Shown here: positions 8,836 to 19,178 of the stretch, one piece after another | Layout: every line of letters begins with the position of its first letter | Position numbering within the stretch: position 1 is the stretch's first letter | DNA from: Streptomyces sp. SW4 | Lineage (GTDB): Bacteria > Actinomycetota > Actinomycetes > Streptomycetales > Streptomycetaceae | Direction of reading: 5' to 3' | Assembly: GCA_003248315.1 (NCBI GenBank) | Contig: QKWM01000004.1 | Span: forward strand, 2,294,001-2,358,000 | Length of the DNA stretch: 64,000 nt | Made by a program: the position numbers and the translations under genes | Notes under the pieces: model-generated | Seen by the model: the letters and a program-made list of their open reading frames with translations, nothing else | Told to the model about the DNA's origin: nothing | The model's database searches: none

Positions 8836-9575
8836 ATGACCACGATCTCGCCCCAGGGGCGCACCGAACTGCTGAGGCCGGACGGCGGCGCCGTCCGGGT
8901 GCTCGTGGTGGACGACGAGCAGTCGATCACCGAGCTGCTGTCCATGGCCCTGCGCTACGAAGGCTGGCAGATCCGCAGCGCCGGCGACGGGCAGGGAGCC
9001 GTCCGCACGGCACGGGAGTTCCGGCCCGACGTCGTCGTGCTCGACATGATGCTGCCCGACATGGACGGGCTCAGCGTGCTCGGCCGGCTGCGGCGTGAAC
9101 TGCCCGAGGTGCCCGTGCTGTTCCTGACCGCCAAGGACGCCGTCGAGGACCGGATCGCCGGACTGACCGCCGGTGGCGACGACTATGTGACCAAGCCGTT
9201 CAGCCTGGAAGAGGTCGTCGCCCGGCTGCGCGGGCTGATCCGCCGTTCCGGGGCCGCCGACCGGCGTGCGGAGTCGACGCTGGTGGTCGGCGACCTCACC
9301 CTCGACGAGGACAGCCACGAGGTCACGCGGGCGGCGAGAGCATCCACCTCACCGCGACCGAGTTCGAGCTGCTGCGCTTCCTCATGCGCAACCCGCGGCG
9401 CGTCCTCAGCAAGGCGCAGATCCTCGACCGGGTCTGGTCGTACGACTTCGGCGGCCAGGCCAACGTGGTCGAGCTGTACATCTCCTATCTGCGGCGGAAG
9501 ATCGACGCCGGGCGCGAGCCGATGATCCACACCCGGCGCGGCGCCGGTTACCTGATCAAGCCCGCGGCGGCGTGA
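8836..9575 (+). CDS. OmpR-family response regulator
   Basis: A 246-residue two-domain regulator. The receiver has the acidic pair D26/D27 (VLVVDDEQ), phospho-acceptor D70 (VVVLDMMLPDMDG) and K120 (YVTKPF). The C-terminal winged helix is recognisable from LTATEFELLRFLMRNP through AQILDRVWSYDF and VVELYISYLRRKIDAG to RRGAGYLIKP. The ATG at 8836 is preferred over an upstream in-frame start because the conserved receiver begins shortly after it. One base is missing near 9340. The stop overlaps the GTG of the sensor kinase (GTGA), so the pair is translationally coupled. It probably controls the downstream glycosyltransferases. Confidence 0.9.
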
Positions 9576-11110
9576 GCGGGTGGCGGCGGCCGCGGACCCT
9601 GCGGTCGCGGCTCGTCGTCGCGTCGGTCGCGCTGATCGCCGTGGTCTGCGCGGTGATCGGCACGGTGACGACGCTGGCGCTGCGCGCCCACCTCTACGAG
9701 CAGCTGGACCGGCAGGTCGGGGAGGTGGCCAAGCGGGCCGCGGGCCCCGCGGATCCCCGCCTGCCCCTGCCCGATCCGCGCGGAGGGCAGCAGGATCCGC
9801 TCGACTTCGTGACGATGGGCCCGCCGGGCGTGGGCACGATCGGGGCGACCGTGGAGGACGGCCGGGTCACCGAGGGCGTCCGCAGTGAGGACGGTGCCGC
9901 CGGTGCCGGGCCGCAGGCCGTCGCGCTCGGCGACGAGCAGCTCGCGGCCCTCGCCTCCGTCCCGAGGGACGGCTCGGCGCACACCGTGGACGTCCCGGGG
10001 GCGGGCGCGTACCGCGCCGAGTACCGGGCCGGCGGCAACGGAGCCTTCTACGTCGCCCTGCCCACCGCGTCCGTGACCGGCACGCTCGACACCCTGGTCG
10101 TCGTGGAGGCCTGCGTCACCGCCGCCGGCCTCCTCGCCGCCTCCCTCGCCGGCACCGTGATCGTCGGTCTCGCCACCCGGCCCCTGCGGAGGGTGGCCGC
10201 GACCGCCACCCGCGTCGCCGAACTCCCCCTGCACACCGGCGAGGTCCGGCTCAGCGAACGGGTCCCCGAGGGCGAGTGCGACCCGCACACCGAGGTCGGG
10301 CAGGTCGGGGCCGCGCTGAACCGGATGCTGGACCATGTGCACGGCGCCCTGCACGCGCGCCAGCAGAGCGAGACACGGGTCCGGCAGTTCGTCGCGGACG
10401 CCGGTCACGAGCTGCGCACGCCGCTCGCCTCCATCCGCGGGTACGCCGAGCTGACCCGGCGCGGCGGGGAGCAGGTCGGCCCCGACACCCGTCACGCGCT
10501 CGGACGCATCGAGTCCGAGGCGGGGCGGATGACACTGCTCGTGGAGGATCTGCTGCTGCTCGCCCGCCTGGACGCGGGGCGGCCGCTGCGGTTCGAGCCC
10601 ACCGATCTGCTGCCGCTCGTCGTGGACACCGTCAGCGACGCGCGGGCGGCCGGGCCGGAGCACCTCTGGCGCCTGGACCTGCCCGACGGGCCGGTGCCCG
10701 TGCCGGCCGACGCGGCCCGGCTCCAGCAGGTGCTGGTCAACCTGCTCGCCAACGCCCGTACCCACACCCCGGCCGGTACGACGGTGACGGCCCGGGTGCG
10801 TCCGGGCGGGCCGTGGGTGTGCGTGGACGTGGAGGACGACGGTCCCGGCATTCCGCCCGAGCTGCTCCCGCACGTCTTCGAGAGGTTCGCGCGCGGCGAC
10901 TCCGCCCGCTCCCGGGCCACCGGGTCGACCGGCCTGGGGCTGGCCATCGTGCGGGCGGTGGTGAGCGCGCACGGCGGGTCCGTGACCGTCGGCAGCGTGC
11001 CGGGACGGACGGTGTTCACCGTGCGCCTCCCGGCACTCCCGCCCCGGCCGCCGCAGACGGATCCACAGGCCTGGCACAGCCTCACCACACGGAGCCGACA
11101 GGGGAGTTGA
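9572..11110 (+). CDS. Sensor histidine kinase
   Basis: A 512-residue membrane kinase with an intact frame. TM1 lies at about residues 12-35 and TM2 at about 170-195, bounding an extracytoplasmic domain of about 135 residues. A HAMP linker follows. The H-box is DAGHELRTPLASIRGYAEL (His near 278), the N-box LVNLLANARTHTPAGT, and the G-boxes VEDDGPGIPPELLPHVFERF and STGLGLAIVRAVVSAHGG. It overlaps the response regulator by four bases. The arrangement kinase - GtrA-type glycosyltransferase - family-39 glycosyltransferase suggests that the pair reads an envelope signal and adjusts cell-surface glycosylation (inference). Confidence 0.93.
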   Translation: MSGWRRPRTLRSRLVVASVALIAVVCAVIGTVTTLALRAHLYEQLDRQVGEVAKRAAGPADPRLPLPDPRGGQQDPLDFVTMGPPGVGTIGATVEDGRVTEGVRSEDGAAGAGPQAVALGDEQLAALASVPRDGSAHTVDVPGAGAYRAEYRAGGNGAFYVALPTASVTGTLDTLVVVEACVTAAGLLAASLAGTVIVGLATRPLRRVAATATRVAELPLHTGEVRLSERVPEGECDPHTEVGQVGAALNRMLDHVHGALHARQQSETRVRQFVADAGHELRTPLASIRGYAELTRRGGEQVGPDTRHALGRIESEAGRMTLLVEDLLLLARLDAGRPLRFEPTDLLPLVVDTVSDARAAGPEHLWRLDLPDGPVPVPADAARLQQVLVNLLANARTHTPAGTTVTARVRPGGPWVCVDVEDDGPGIPPELLPHVFERFARGDSARSRATGSTGLGLAIVRAVVSAHGGSVTVGSVPGRTVFTVRLPALPPRPPQTDPQAWHSLTTRSRQGS

Positions 11111-11124
11111 GAAGAGTCGGCCGC

Positions 11125-12569
11125 ATGCGAACCGACTCTTTCCCCGGCGCCCCGCCGCCCGCTCCCGGCCCTGGCGCCCCGCCACCGGCTCCCGGCCCTG
11201 GCGCCCCGCCACCGGCTCCCGGCCCTGGCGCCCCGCCACCGGCTCCGGCCCTGGCGCCCCGCCACCCGCTCCGGGCCCCGGCGCCCCTTCACCCGCCCCC
11301 GCCCCCGGCGTCCGGTCACGCGCCAACCGCGCTTTGCCCGCCCGGGAACATGTCCCCGCAACGACTGCCGGGGCTCCCGTCCTGGATGTCGTGGTCCCGG
11401 TGTTCAACGAGGAGAAGGACCTCGGGCCCTGCGTGCGCAGTCTGCACGAGCACCTCTCGCGGACGTTCCCGTACGCCTTCCGCGTCACCGTCGCGGACAA
11501 CGCCTCCACGGACCGGACCCCGCTCGTCGCCGCCCGGCTGGCGGAGGAACTCGCCGAGGTCCGCTCCGTACGGCTGGAGCAGAAGGGCCGGGGCCGGGCG
11601 CTGCGGGCCGTCTGGTCGGCGTCGGACGCCCCGGTCCTCGCCTACATGGACGTCGACCTGTCGACGGACCTCAACGCGCTGCTGCCGCTGGTCGCGCCGC
11701 TGATCTCCGGCCACTCCGACCTGGCGATCGGCTCCCGGCTCGCCCGCAGTTCACGGGTCGTGCGCGGCGCCAAGCGGGAGTTCGTCTCCCGTGCGTACAA
11801 CCTCGTCCTGCGGGGCTCGCTCCAGGCCCGGTTCTCCGACGCCCAGTGCGGCTTCAAGGCGATCCGCCGGGACGTGGCCGCGGTGCTGCTGCCGCTGGTG
11901 GAGGACAGCGGCTGGTTCTTCGACACCGAGCTGCTGGTGCTGGCCGAGCGCGCCGGCCTGCGGATCCACGAGGTGCCCGTGGACTGGGTCGACGACCCCG
12001 ACTCGACCGTCGACATCGTGCGGACGGCCGTCGACGACCTCAAGGGCGTGTGGCGGGTCGGCAGGGCACTGGCCTCCGGGTCGCTGCCGCTGGACCGGCT
12101 CGCCCGGCCGTTCGGCGACGACCCGCGCGACCGGGAGCTGACCGGCGTACCGAACGGGCTGGCCCGGCAGCTCGTCGGCTTCTGCGTCGTCGGCGTGCTG
12201 TCCACCCTGTTCTACCTGCTGCTCTACAGCGGTTTCCGGGCCTTCGCCGGCCCGCAGCCCGCCAACGCCCTCGCCCTGCTGGTGGCGGCGGTCGGCAACA
12301 CCGCGGCCAACCGGCGGCTGACGTTCGGCGTGCGCGGCCGCGGCGGCGCCGTCCGGCACCAGGCCCAGGGCCTGGTGGTGTTCGGTATCGGGCTCGCGCT
12401 GACCAGCGGCTCGCTCGCCGCCTTGAACGCGGCCACGGACAACCCCTCCCACACCACCGAACTGGCGGTGCTGATCGCCGCCAACCTCGCGGCCACCGTG
12501 CTGCGTTTCCTGCTCTTCAGGGCGTGGGTGTTCCCCACCGGCGCCACCGATCCCCGGGATGGACGATGA
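11125..12569 (+). CDS. Family 2 glycosyltransferase fused to a GtrA-like membrane domain
   Basis: About 481 residues. A Pro-rich N-terminus made of APPPAPGPG repeats is followed by a GT2 domain (VLDVVVPVFNEEKDLGPCV; AYMDVDLSTDL as the DXD region; SDAQCGFKAIRRD; EVPVDWVDDPDSTVDI). A C-terminal GtrA-like domain of four helices follows (LARQLVGFCVVGVLSTLFYL; ANRRLTFGVRG). Such enzymes move a sugar from a nucleotide donor to polyprenyl phosphate, and the GtrA part probably flips the product. The ATG at 11125 is 15 bases after the kinase stop; with one base restored near 11335 it joins the GT2 frame. An internal start near 11334 is the alternative. The stop overlaps the next ATG by four bases. Confidence 0.85.
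11150..11250. repeat. 27-bp tandem repeat in the glycosyltransferase N-terminus
   Basis: A 27-base unit beginning GGCGCCCCGCCACCGG is repeated three to four times in frame, encoding APPPAPGPG. The last copy is eroded. Confidence 0.85.
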
Positions 12570-14688
12570 CCCTTCAGGACGACCGGACCCCCGCCCGGGC
12601 CATCGCGCCGCCGGCTCCGGCGCCCGCCGGCGGTGACGCCGGCCCCGCTGGGAGCGCCCGGCCCTCCTCGGGCTGCTCCTCGTCACCGGGCTGCTCTACC
12701 TGTGGAACCTGAGCGCCTCCGGATACGCCAACTCCTTCTACTCCGCGGCCGTCCAGGCGGGCAGCCAGTCCTGGAAGGCGTTCTTCTTCGGTTCGCTGGA
12801 CGCGGCGAACGCCATCACCGTCGACAAGCCCCCGGCCGCGCTGTGGCCGATGGCGCTGTCGGTGAGGCTCTTCGGCCTGTCCTCGTGGTCGATCCTCGTG
12901 CCCGAGGTTCTGATGGGCGTGGGCACGGTCGCCGTCGTGTACGCCTCCGTACGCCGCCGGTCCGGGCCCGGGGCCGGGCTGCTCGCGGGAGCGGTGCTGG
13001 CGCTGACGCCGGTGGCGGCGCTGATGTTCCGGTTCAACAACCCGGACGCGCTGCTGGCGCTGCTGCTCTCGGTCGCCTGTCACCTGGTCGTGCGGGCGCT
13101 GGAGGACGGGCGGACCCGGTGGCTGGTGTGGGCCGGCGTCGCGATCGGTGCCGCGTTCCTGGCCAAGACCCTTCAGGCCTTCCTGGTCCTGCCGGCCCTC
13201 GCGCTCGTCTACGGCGTCTGCGCTCCGGTGCGGATGCGCAGGCGGCTGGCGCAGCTGGCGCTGGCGGCCGTCGCGCTGGTCGTCTCCGCCGGCTGGTGGG
13301 TGGCGGCCGTCGAGCTGTGGCCGGCGTCGTCGCGTCCGTACGTCGGAGGCTCGCAGAACAACAGCTTCCTGGAGCTGACCTTCGGCTACAACGGGCTGGG
13401 CCGGTTGAACGGGGAGGAGACGGGCAGCGTCGGCGGCGGGGGCGGGCCCGGTGGCGCGGGCGGCGGTCAGTGGGGGCAGACCGGCTGGGAGCGGATGTTC
13501 GGCACCCAGACCGGTGGCCAGATCTCCTGGCTGCTGCCGGCCGCGATCGTCCTGCTCGTGGCGGTGCTGGTACTGACCCGCAGGGCCCGGCGGACGGATC
13601 CCGGGCGTGCCGCGCTCCTCGTCTGGGGCGGGTCGCTGCTGACGACCGCGGCGGTCTTCAGCTTCATGGCGGGCATCTTCCACGAGTACTACACGGTGGC
13701 TCTCGCGCCCTCCCTGGCCGCGGTCGTGGGCATGGGCACGGCGGCCCTGTGGCGTGCGCGCCGCGGGACGTGGGCCGCGCTCGCCCTGGCCGCGGCCATG
13801 ACGGCGACCGCCGCCTGGGGGTACGTGCTGCTCGGCCGCACCCCCGGCTATCTGCCCTGGCTGCGGTGGCTGGTCCTCGCGGGCGGCCTCGCGGCCGCGT
13901 TCGGGCTGGTCTTCGCCGGGCGGCTCGGGCGGTGGACCGGGGCGGTGGCGGCGGGCCTCGGGCTGGTGGCCGCGCTGGCGGGCCCGACGGCGTACACCCT
14001 CAGCACGGTCCGGGAGGGCCACACGGGCTCCATCGTCACGGCGGGGCCCACGGGGGCGAGCATGCGCGGGCCGGGCGGCGGGCCGGGCGGCGCACCCGGG
14101 GACGGCGGCTTCCCGGGTAGCGAATCCGGGGACGGCGGCTTCCCGGGCGGCGCGGCACCGGGCCGGAACCAGGGGAACCAGAGGAACCAAGGGAGCCAAG
14201 GGAGCCAGGGGAACCAGAGCGGCGGGCGGGCCCTGCCCCAGCCGTACCCGCCGGGCGGACAGGACGGCGCAGAAGGCGCTCGCGGCGGCTTCCCCGCCGG
14301 CGCTCCCGGCGCGGTGGGCGGCCTGCTCGACGGCGCCGACGTCGGCGCGCAGGCCGAGGAACTGCTGGCGAAGGACGCCGGCCGCTACACGTGGGCCGCG
14401 GCGGCCGTGGGTGCGCAGAACGCCGCGAGCTACCAGCTCGCCACCGGAGAACCGGTCATGGCGATCGGCGGTTTCAACGGCACCGACCCGTCGCCGACGC
14501 TCGCCCGGTTCAAGGAGTACGTCGCGGCCGGGAAGATCCACTACTTCGTGGCCGGCGGTGGCATGGGCGGCGGTGCGGGCGCCGGCGGCGACGGCCCGGC
14601 CGCGGAGATCACCGCATGGGTCGAGGCGACCTTCGAGAAGGTCACGGTCGGCTCGGCCGTCTTCTACGACCTGACGCAGCAGGCCTGA
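12566..14688 (+). CDS. Family 39 (ArnT/PMT-like) membrane glycosyltransferase
   Basis: About 707 residues with roughly a dozen membrane helices. The N-terminal pattern is that of bacterial GT39 enzymes, which transfer sugars from polyprenyl-phosphate donors on the outer face of the membrane: ASGYANSFYSAAVQAGSQSW, FGSLDAANAITVDKPP with its acidic motif, and RFNNPDALLALLL. A low-complexity Gly/Asn/Gln loop (14100-14225) includes NQGNQRNQGSQGSQGNQ. A soluble domain follows (TGEPVMAIGGFNGTDPSPT). The neighbouring GtrA-type enzyme probably makes its lipid-linked donor. The ATG overlaps the previous stop (ATGA). One base is missing near 12655. The stop lies in a tandem repeat (14670-14725). Confidence 0.87.
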
Positions 14689-14725
14689 GGCAGGAGGCCT
14701 GACGCAGGACGCCTGACGCACGGAA
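14670..14725. repeat. 14-bp tandem repeat across the glycosyltransferase stop codon
   Basis: Four head-to-tail 14-base units of the form CCTGACGCAGCAGG. The gene's TGA (14686-14688) lies in the second unit. Confidence 0.85.
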
Positions 14726-14802
14726 GGCCGGACCGGGAGGCCTGACCCGGTGCACGGTCCTGATCCCGCGCCGACGCCGGGGCCCGGCCCCGCCCCCGTC
14801 CG

Positions 14803-14836
14803 TTGTACACCGTATAGCGACTGCTATACGGTGTAC
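14803..14836 (+). promoter_or_regulatory. Promoter with embedded TetR-type operator for the MFS exporter
   Basis: A perfect 14-bp inverted repeat GTACACCGTATAGC-N4-GCTATACGGTGTAC (14805-14836) lies on TTGTAC (14803-14808) and TATACG (14825-14830), a -35/-10 pair with a 16-base spacer. The start codon is nine bases after the -10, so the transcript should be leaderless. The TetR gene at 16433 is the likely repressor. Confidence 0.8.
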
Positions 14837-14839
14837 GGC

Positions 14840-16352
14840 ATGTCGACGTCCCCTCAGGAAACGGCCCCCTGCGGCCCGGCCCCGCCCCGCAGGGGCATCC
14901 GCAGCGCTGGCTGATACTCGGCGTCATCTGCCTCGCCCAGCTGACCGTCGTGCTGGACAACACCGTCCTCAACGTGGCCATCCCCTCGCTCACCGGCGAG
15001 CTGGGCGCCTCCACCTCGGACATCCAGTGGATGATCAACGCCTACTCGCTGGTGCAGTCCGGCCTGCTGCTCACCGCGGGCAACGCCGCCGACCGCTACG
15101 GCCGCAAGAAGATGCTGCTCGCGGGCCTGGCGCTGTTCGGCACGGGCTCCCTGGCGGCCGGCTTCGCGGACTCCACCGGCCAGCTGATCGCGGCCCGCGC
15201 GGGCATGGGCGTCGGCGGTGCGCTGCTGCTGACCACGACCCTGGCCGTGGTGATGCAGATCTTCACGCCCGACGAGCACCCGAAGGCGATCGGCGTGTGG
15301 GCGGCCGTCAACGCCCTCGGGTTCGCCAGCGGCCCGCTGATCGGCGGCTTCATGCTCGACCACTTCTGGTGGGGCTCGATCTTCCTGATCAACCTGCCGG
15401 TCGCGGTGCTCGGCCTGATCGCGGTGGCCGCGCTCGTCCCCGAGTCCAAGAACCCGCAGGGCGACCGGCCCGACCTGCTCGGCGCCGTGCTGTCCACCAT
15501 CGGCATGGCCTCCCTGGTGTTCGCGATCATCTCGGGCCCCGAGCACGGCTGGGCCTCCGGCCGGGTGCTGGGCACGGCGGCCGTCGCCGTGGCCGTCCTC
15601 GCCGTCTTCGCGTACTGGGAGAGCCGGATCCCGTATCCGATGCTCGACCTGAACTTCTTCCGCAACCGCCGGTTCACGGGCGCCGTCGCCGGGCTGGTGC
15701 TGGTCACCTTCGGCATGGGCGGCGCGCTGTTCCTGCTCACCCAGTACCTCCAGTTCGTGCTCGGCTACGGCCCTCTGGAGGCGGGCCTGCGCACCGCACC
15801 CCTGGCGCTCACCGTCGTCGTCCTCAACTTCTCCGGGGTGGCGGCGAAGTGGCTGACGAGGCTCGGTACGCCGGTCGCCGTCATGCTGGGCATGGCGCTG
15901 ATGTCGGCGGGCCTGGTCGCGATCGCCCTGCTGACCGGCCAGGGCTACGCCGGCACGCTGCTCGGGCTGGTGCTGATCGGCGCGGGCTGCGCCATCGCCA
16001 ACCCGGCCATGGCGCACGCCATCATGAGCTCGATCCCGCCGGCCAAGGCCGGGGTCGGCGCCGGGATCAACGGCACGCTGGCCGAGTTCGGCAACGGGCT
16101 GGGCGTGGCGGTGCTGGGCGCGGTGCTCAACGCGCGGTTCGCGGCCCTGGTGCCGGTGACGGCGAGTTCGCTGCCGGCGGCGCTGTCGCTGGCGGAGGGG
16201 GCGCAGGAGAAGGAGCGGATCGTGGACGCGTTCTCGTCCGGGCTGGAGACCAGCCAGCTGCTGGGGCGGTGGCCGTGCTGCTCGGCGGGCTGGTCGCCGC
16301 GGTGCTGCTGCGGCGTGCGGAGAACGGGCACGGTGGGAAGGCGGCGGCCTGA
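14840..16352 (+). CDS. MFS drug exporter, EmrB/QacA (DHA2) type
   Basis: About 504 residues and 14 predicted helices. The early motif VVLDNTVLNVAIPSLTGELG and motif A-like GNAADRYGRKKMLLAGLALF are typical of DHA2 proton-driven exporters, as is the FASGPLIGGFMLDHFWWGSI region. Bases are missing near 14890 and 16266. The first codons (MSTSPQ) follow the operator-promoter directly without a ribosome site. The TetR gene downstream completes a standard repressor-exporter module; the substrate is unknown. Confidence 0.9.
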
Positions 16353-16432
16353 GAGCCCCGGCCGGGGTCCGTCGCCCGGCCGGCGCGTGTGCGGACGTGA
16401 GAGCCTGAGGCCGAAAGCGAGAGAAGGCATCC

Positions 16433-17197
16433 ATGACCAAGGCAGGGCGTCGTGAAGGTTCCCGGACCAGCGTCTGGCTGGAGGGCGAGCCGCGGCGCGG
16501 CGGACGCGGCCGGGGCAGCCGTCGGGGCTGGACCGGGACCGGATCACCGACGCGACCGTGCGGCTGCTGGACGCCGAGGGGCTGGCCGGGTTCTCCATGC
16601 GGCGGCTGGCCGCCGAACTGAACGTCACGGCCATGTCCGTCTACTGGTACGTCGACACCAAGGACGACCTCCTCGAACTCGCCCTGGACCGGGCCTTCGG
16701 CGAGCTGGAGCTGCCCGACCCGGAGGACGACGCGGACTGGCGCGAGCAACTGGGGCGCTGGCCCGGCAGTACCGCGCCCTGCTGGTCCGGCACGCCTGGC
16801 TGTCGCCCCTGGCCGGCACCTACCTCAACATCGGGCCGAACTCGCTGGAGTTCTCCCGGGTCGTCCAGCGGGTGATCCGCAGATCGGGGCTGCCCGACCA
16901 CCGGGTGACCAGCGCGATCGCCGCCGTCTTCCAGTTCGTCTACGGCTACGGCACGATCGAGGGCCACTTCCTCGCCCGGGTCGCCGCGTCCGGGCTGTCC
17001 GCGGACGACTACTTCCAGCAGTCCCTCGAGGAGGCGACGGCGTCACCGGCGCCGCGGGCCGCCGAGGTCCTCGCCGAGTCCCGGCGGATCATGGCGGCCC
17101 GGGCGGGGACAACGTGTCGGAGATGCTGGAGCGCGACTTCGACTTCGCCCTGGAGCTGCTGGTCGCGGGCATCGAGGCGATGGTCGAGCGAGGCTGA
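16433..17197 (+). CDS. TetR family repressor (TetR_C type)
   Basis: About 255 residues. The helix-turn-helix is clear: DRITDATVRLLDAEGLAGFS, then MRRLAAELNVTAMSVYWYVD, then TKDDLLELALD. The C-terminal ligand and dimer domain (ALLVRHAWLSPLAGTYLNIG, FVYGYGTIEGHFLARV) ends at LLVAGIEAMVERG. Three single-base losses (near 16520, 16755 and 17110) break the frame. It most likely binds the palindrome at 14805-14836 and is derepressed by an exporter substrate. Its stop abuts a heptamer array shared with the convergent gene. Confidence 0.87.
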
Positions 17198-17246
17198 GCC
17201 GTCAGCCGTCAGCCGTCAGCCGTCAGCCGTCAGCCGTCAGCCGTCA
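17198..17246. repeat. Seven copies of a 7-bp repeat between two convergent stop codons
   Basis: GCCGTCA repeated exactly seven times, starting at the base after the TetR stop. It ends with the TCA that is the TGA stop of the minus-strand PPOX gene, so the whole gap is repeat. Confidence 0.95.
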
Positions 17247-17712
17247 GTCGTCCGTCGCCAGCCGCGCCGGGAAGCCGCCCGTCGCCACCGGCCCCACCGC
17301 TCGGGCGTGATCCGGATGATCGACTTGCCCTGCCGGACCATCGCGGCCCGGTACTCGTCCCAGTCCGGGTGCTCCCGGCGATGTTCCGGTAGTACTCGAC
17401 GAGCGGTTCGACGGAGTCGGGCGCGTCGACGACCTCCGCGGTGCCGTCGACCTGGACCCAGGGGCCGTTCCAGTCGTCGCTGAGCACGATCAGGCTGACC
17501 CGGGGGTCCCGCTTGGCGTTGCGGGTCTTGGCGCGCTCCGGGTACGTCGAGACCACGATGCGGCCGGAGTCGTCGACACCGCAGGTCAGCGGCGACCCCT
17601 GCGGGCTGCCGTCGGCCCGCCGGGTCAGCAGGATCGCGCGGTGCCGGGGACGGACGAAGTCCAGCAACTCGGCCAGGGAGACACGGGTGTTCGTCGCGAT
17701 GTGGGGTGCCAT
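17244..17712 (-). CDS. PPOX-class F420-dependent flavin/deazaflavin oxidoreductase-like protein
   Basis: About 156 residues with the split-barrel pattern of F420-binding PPOX proteins: HRAILLTRRADGSPQGSPLT, GRIVVSTYPERAKTRNAKRD, PRVSLIVLSDDWNGPWVQVD, then VEYYRNIAGEHPDWDEYR and SIIRITPERWGPVATGG. Such enzymes usually reduce small conjugated substrates with F420H2; this one's substrate is unknown. Single-base losses near 17378 and 17292 must be restored to reach the C-terminus LATDD. The gene converges on TetR across the heptamer array. Confidence 0.83.
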
Positions 17713-17754
17713 GCCCGCAAGCCTAGGACCGTCCGCCGCCGGACCGGCCCACGA

Positions 17755-17845
17755 CAGGCCCGAGGCCCGTCCGGCAAACCCGAGAGCCTGTCCGCCAGGT
17801 CCTGGAGCCTGTCCCGGCAGGTCCTGGGGCCCGTCCGGCAGGTCC
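17755..17845. repeat. Imperfect 21-22-bp tandem repeat between the PPOX and STAS genes
   Basis: Three or more degenerate copies of GCCTGTCCGGCAGGTCCTGG cover the gap up to the STAS stop codon. Confidence 0.7.
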
Positions 17846-18210
17846 TAGGGCCGCAGTGCCTCCGCCGGGCTGTCGTAGACGGGCACGTCGCGGCGCAGGC
17901 CGGTCAGCTCCAGGACGCGCCGGGGCACCCCGTGCGGGGCCGCCGCCACCCGCACCCGGGCGTTCCGGTCGCGCAGATGGCAGGCGACGTCGCCGATGAG
18001 GCGGGCGCCCTGGGTGTCCATGAACTCGGTGCCGGTCAGGTCCAGGACCAGGACCCGCAGCCGGCCGGCGTGGGCGTCGGCCACGGCCAGGACCCGCGGC
18101 AGCAGATCGGCGGCGTTGCAGAAGTCGATCTCCGCGGGCAGGGAGAGCAGGGCGTAGCCGGGCGGCGCCAGCGGCTCGCAGGGATTCGGGCGGAAGGTCA
18201 CGGCGCTCAC
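17845..18210 (-). CDS. STAS-domain anti-sigma-factor antagonist
   Basis: A 121-residue single STAS domain: PAEIDFCNAADLLPRVLAVA, VLVLDLTGTEFMDTQGARLI, then the final ELTGLRRDVPVYDSPAEAL. The DTQG loop takes the place of the DSSG phosphorylation site of SpoIIAA-type antagonists, with Thr as the candidate phospho-residue. No partner anti-sigma kinase gene is adjacent; the divergently placed GAF-ANTAR genes are regulatory but of a different class. The frame is intact. A gene for a SigB-type stress cascade would fit, since two such sigma genes lie 6-8 kb away. Confidence 0.85.
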   Translation of the reverse strand: MSAVTFRPNPCEPLAPPGYALLSLPAEIDFCNAADLLPRVLAVADAHAGRLRVLVLDLTGTEFMDTQGARLIGDVACHLRDRNARVRVAAAPHGVPRRVLELTGLRRDVPVYDSPAEALRP

Positions 18211-18429
18211 CTGACAGACGGTCGTCCGGATTCCGGTGGGCCCTTCCTGACCCGTGGTCCCATTCCATCACGACGGGGCCCGGTGCGGAAGGTCGGGCGG
18301 TCCGTCAGCCGGGCGTCACCGCACCGCAACCGAGCAGCTAGAGTGCTGTCCGTCCTGTGCTCGCAGTCGGGAATGTGCTGCGGAGCTCTCCGACGCGCGG
18401 CCGTTTGGCCGCGCACGCCGAAGAGGTTC

Positions 18430-19160
18430 GTGGTGGCTGCGTCCGAATTTACTGATTTGCCGCGTTTTCCGGCGGGTTTCGAGCTGGCCGAGGCCCTCGC
18501 CGAGGCGGCGCAGCAGCTGCACGAGAAGCCCACCTCCACCGGCACCCTGCACACCGCCGCCGAACTGGCCGTGCGGCTGCTGCCCGGTGCCGAGCACGCC
18601 GGTGTGTCGGTGATCGAACGCGGCAACCGGCGTCGCGCCGTCGCCTGGACCGACGAGGTCGTGCGCTCCGCCGAGGCCCGCGACCAGGACCGTGAACCGC
18701 ACCCCCTGTGGGAGCGGCTGTGGACCACGCCGGTGGTGCGGATGGAGGACAGCGAGGCCGACGGCGGGGCGACACCCTGGCCGGTCTCGGGCTGCGGTCG
18801 GCCCTGGCCCTGCGGCTGCGCGCCGACCGGCGCCGGCTGACCGTGCTGACCGCCTACTCCCGCAAGCCCCGCGCCTTCGACGAGGACGTCACCCGCCTCG
18901 GCCGCCTGTTCACCGCGCACGTCAGCATCGCCGTGGACTCGGCGGCCGAGCGCGAGCAGCTCACCGAGGCCATGCGCACCCGGGACCTGATCGGGCAGGC
19001 CACCGGCATCCTCATGGAGCGCATGGACGTCGACGCGGCCGGCGCCTTCGACAGCCTGGTGAAGGCCTCCCAGCGGGAGAACGTGAAACTGCGCGACCTG
19101 GCCCGCCGCATCGTCGACGCGCACAACGCCCCCGGCGGCCGGGGCGTCAACGAGCGCTGA
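18430..19160 (+). CDS. GAF-ANTAR regulatory protein (first of a tandem pair)
   Basis: About 243 residues. A GAF domain (about 20-150; HTAAELAVRLLPGAEHAGVS, RRRAVAWTDEVVRSAEARDQ) precedes a C-terminal ANTAR domain (RDLIGQATGILMERMDVDAA; GAFDSLVKASQRENVKLRDL). ANTAR domains bind paired hexaloop RNA hairpins and cause antitermination, while the GAF part senses a ligand. The GTG start at 18430 follows a GAAGAGG ribosome site. One base is missing near 18771. It lies 18 bases upstream of a second GAF-ANTAR gene, probably in one transcript, divergent from the STAS gene. Confidence 0.85.
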
Positions 19161-19178
19161 CGGGATATCCGTACCGGC

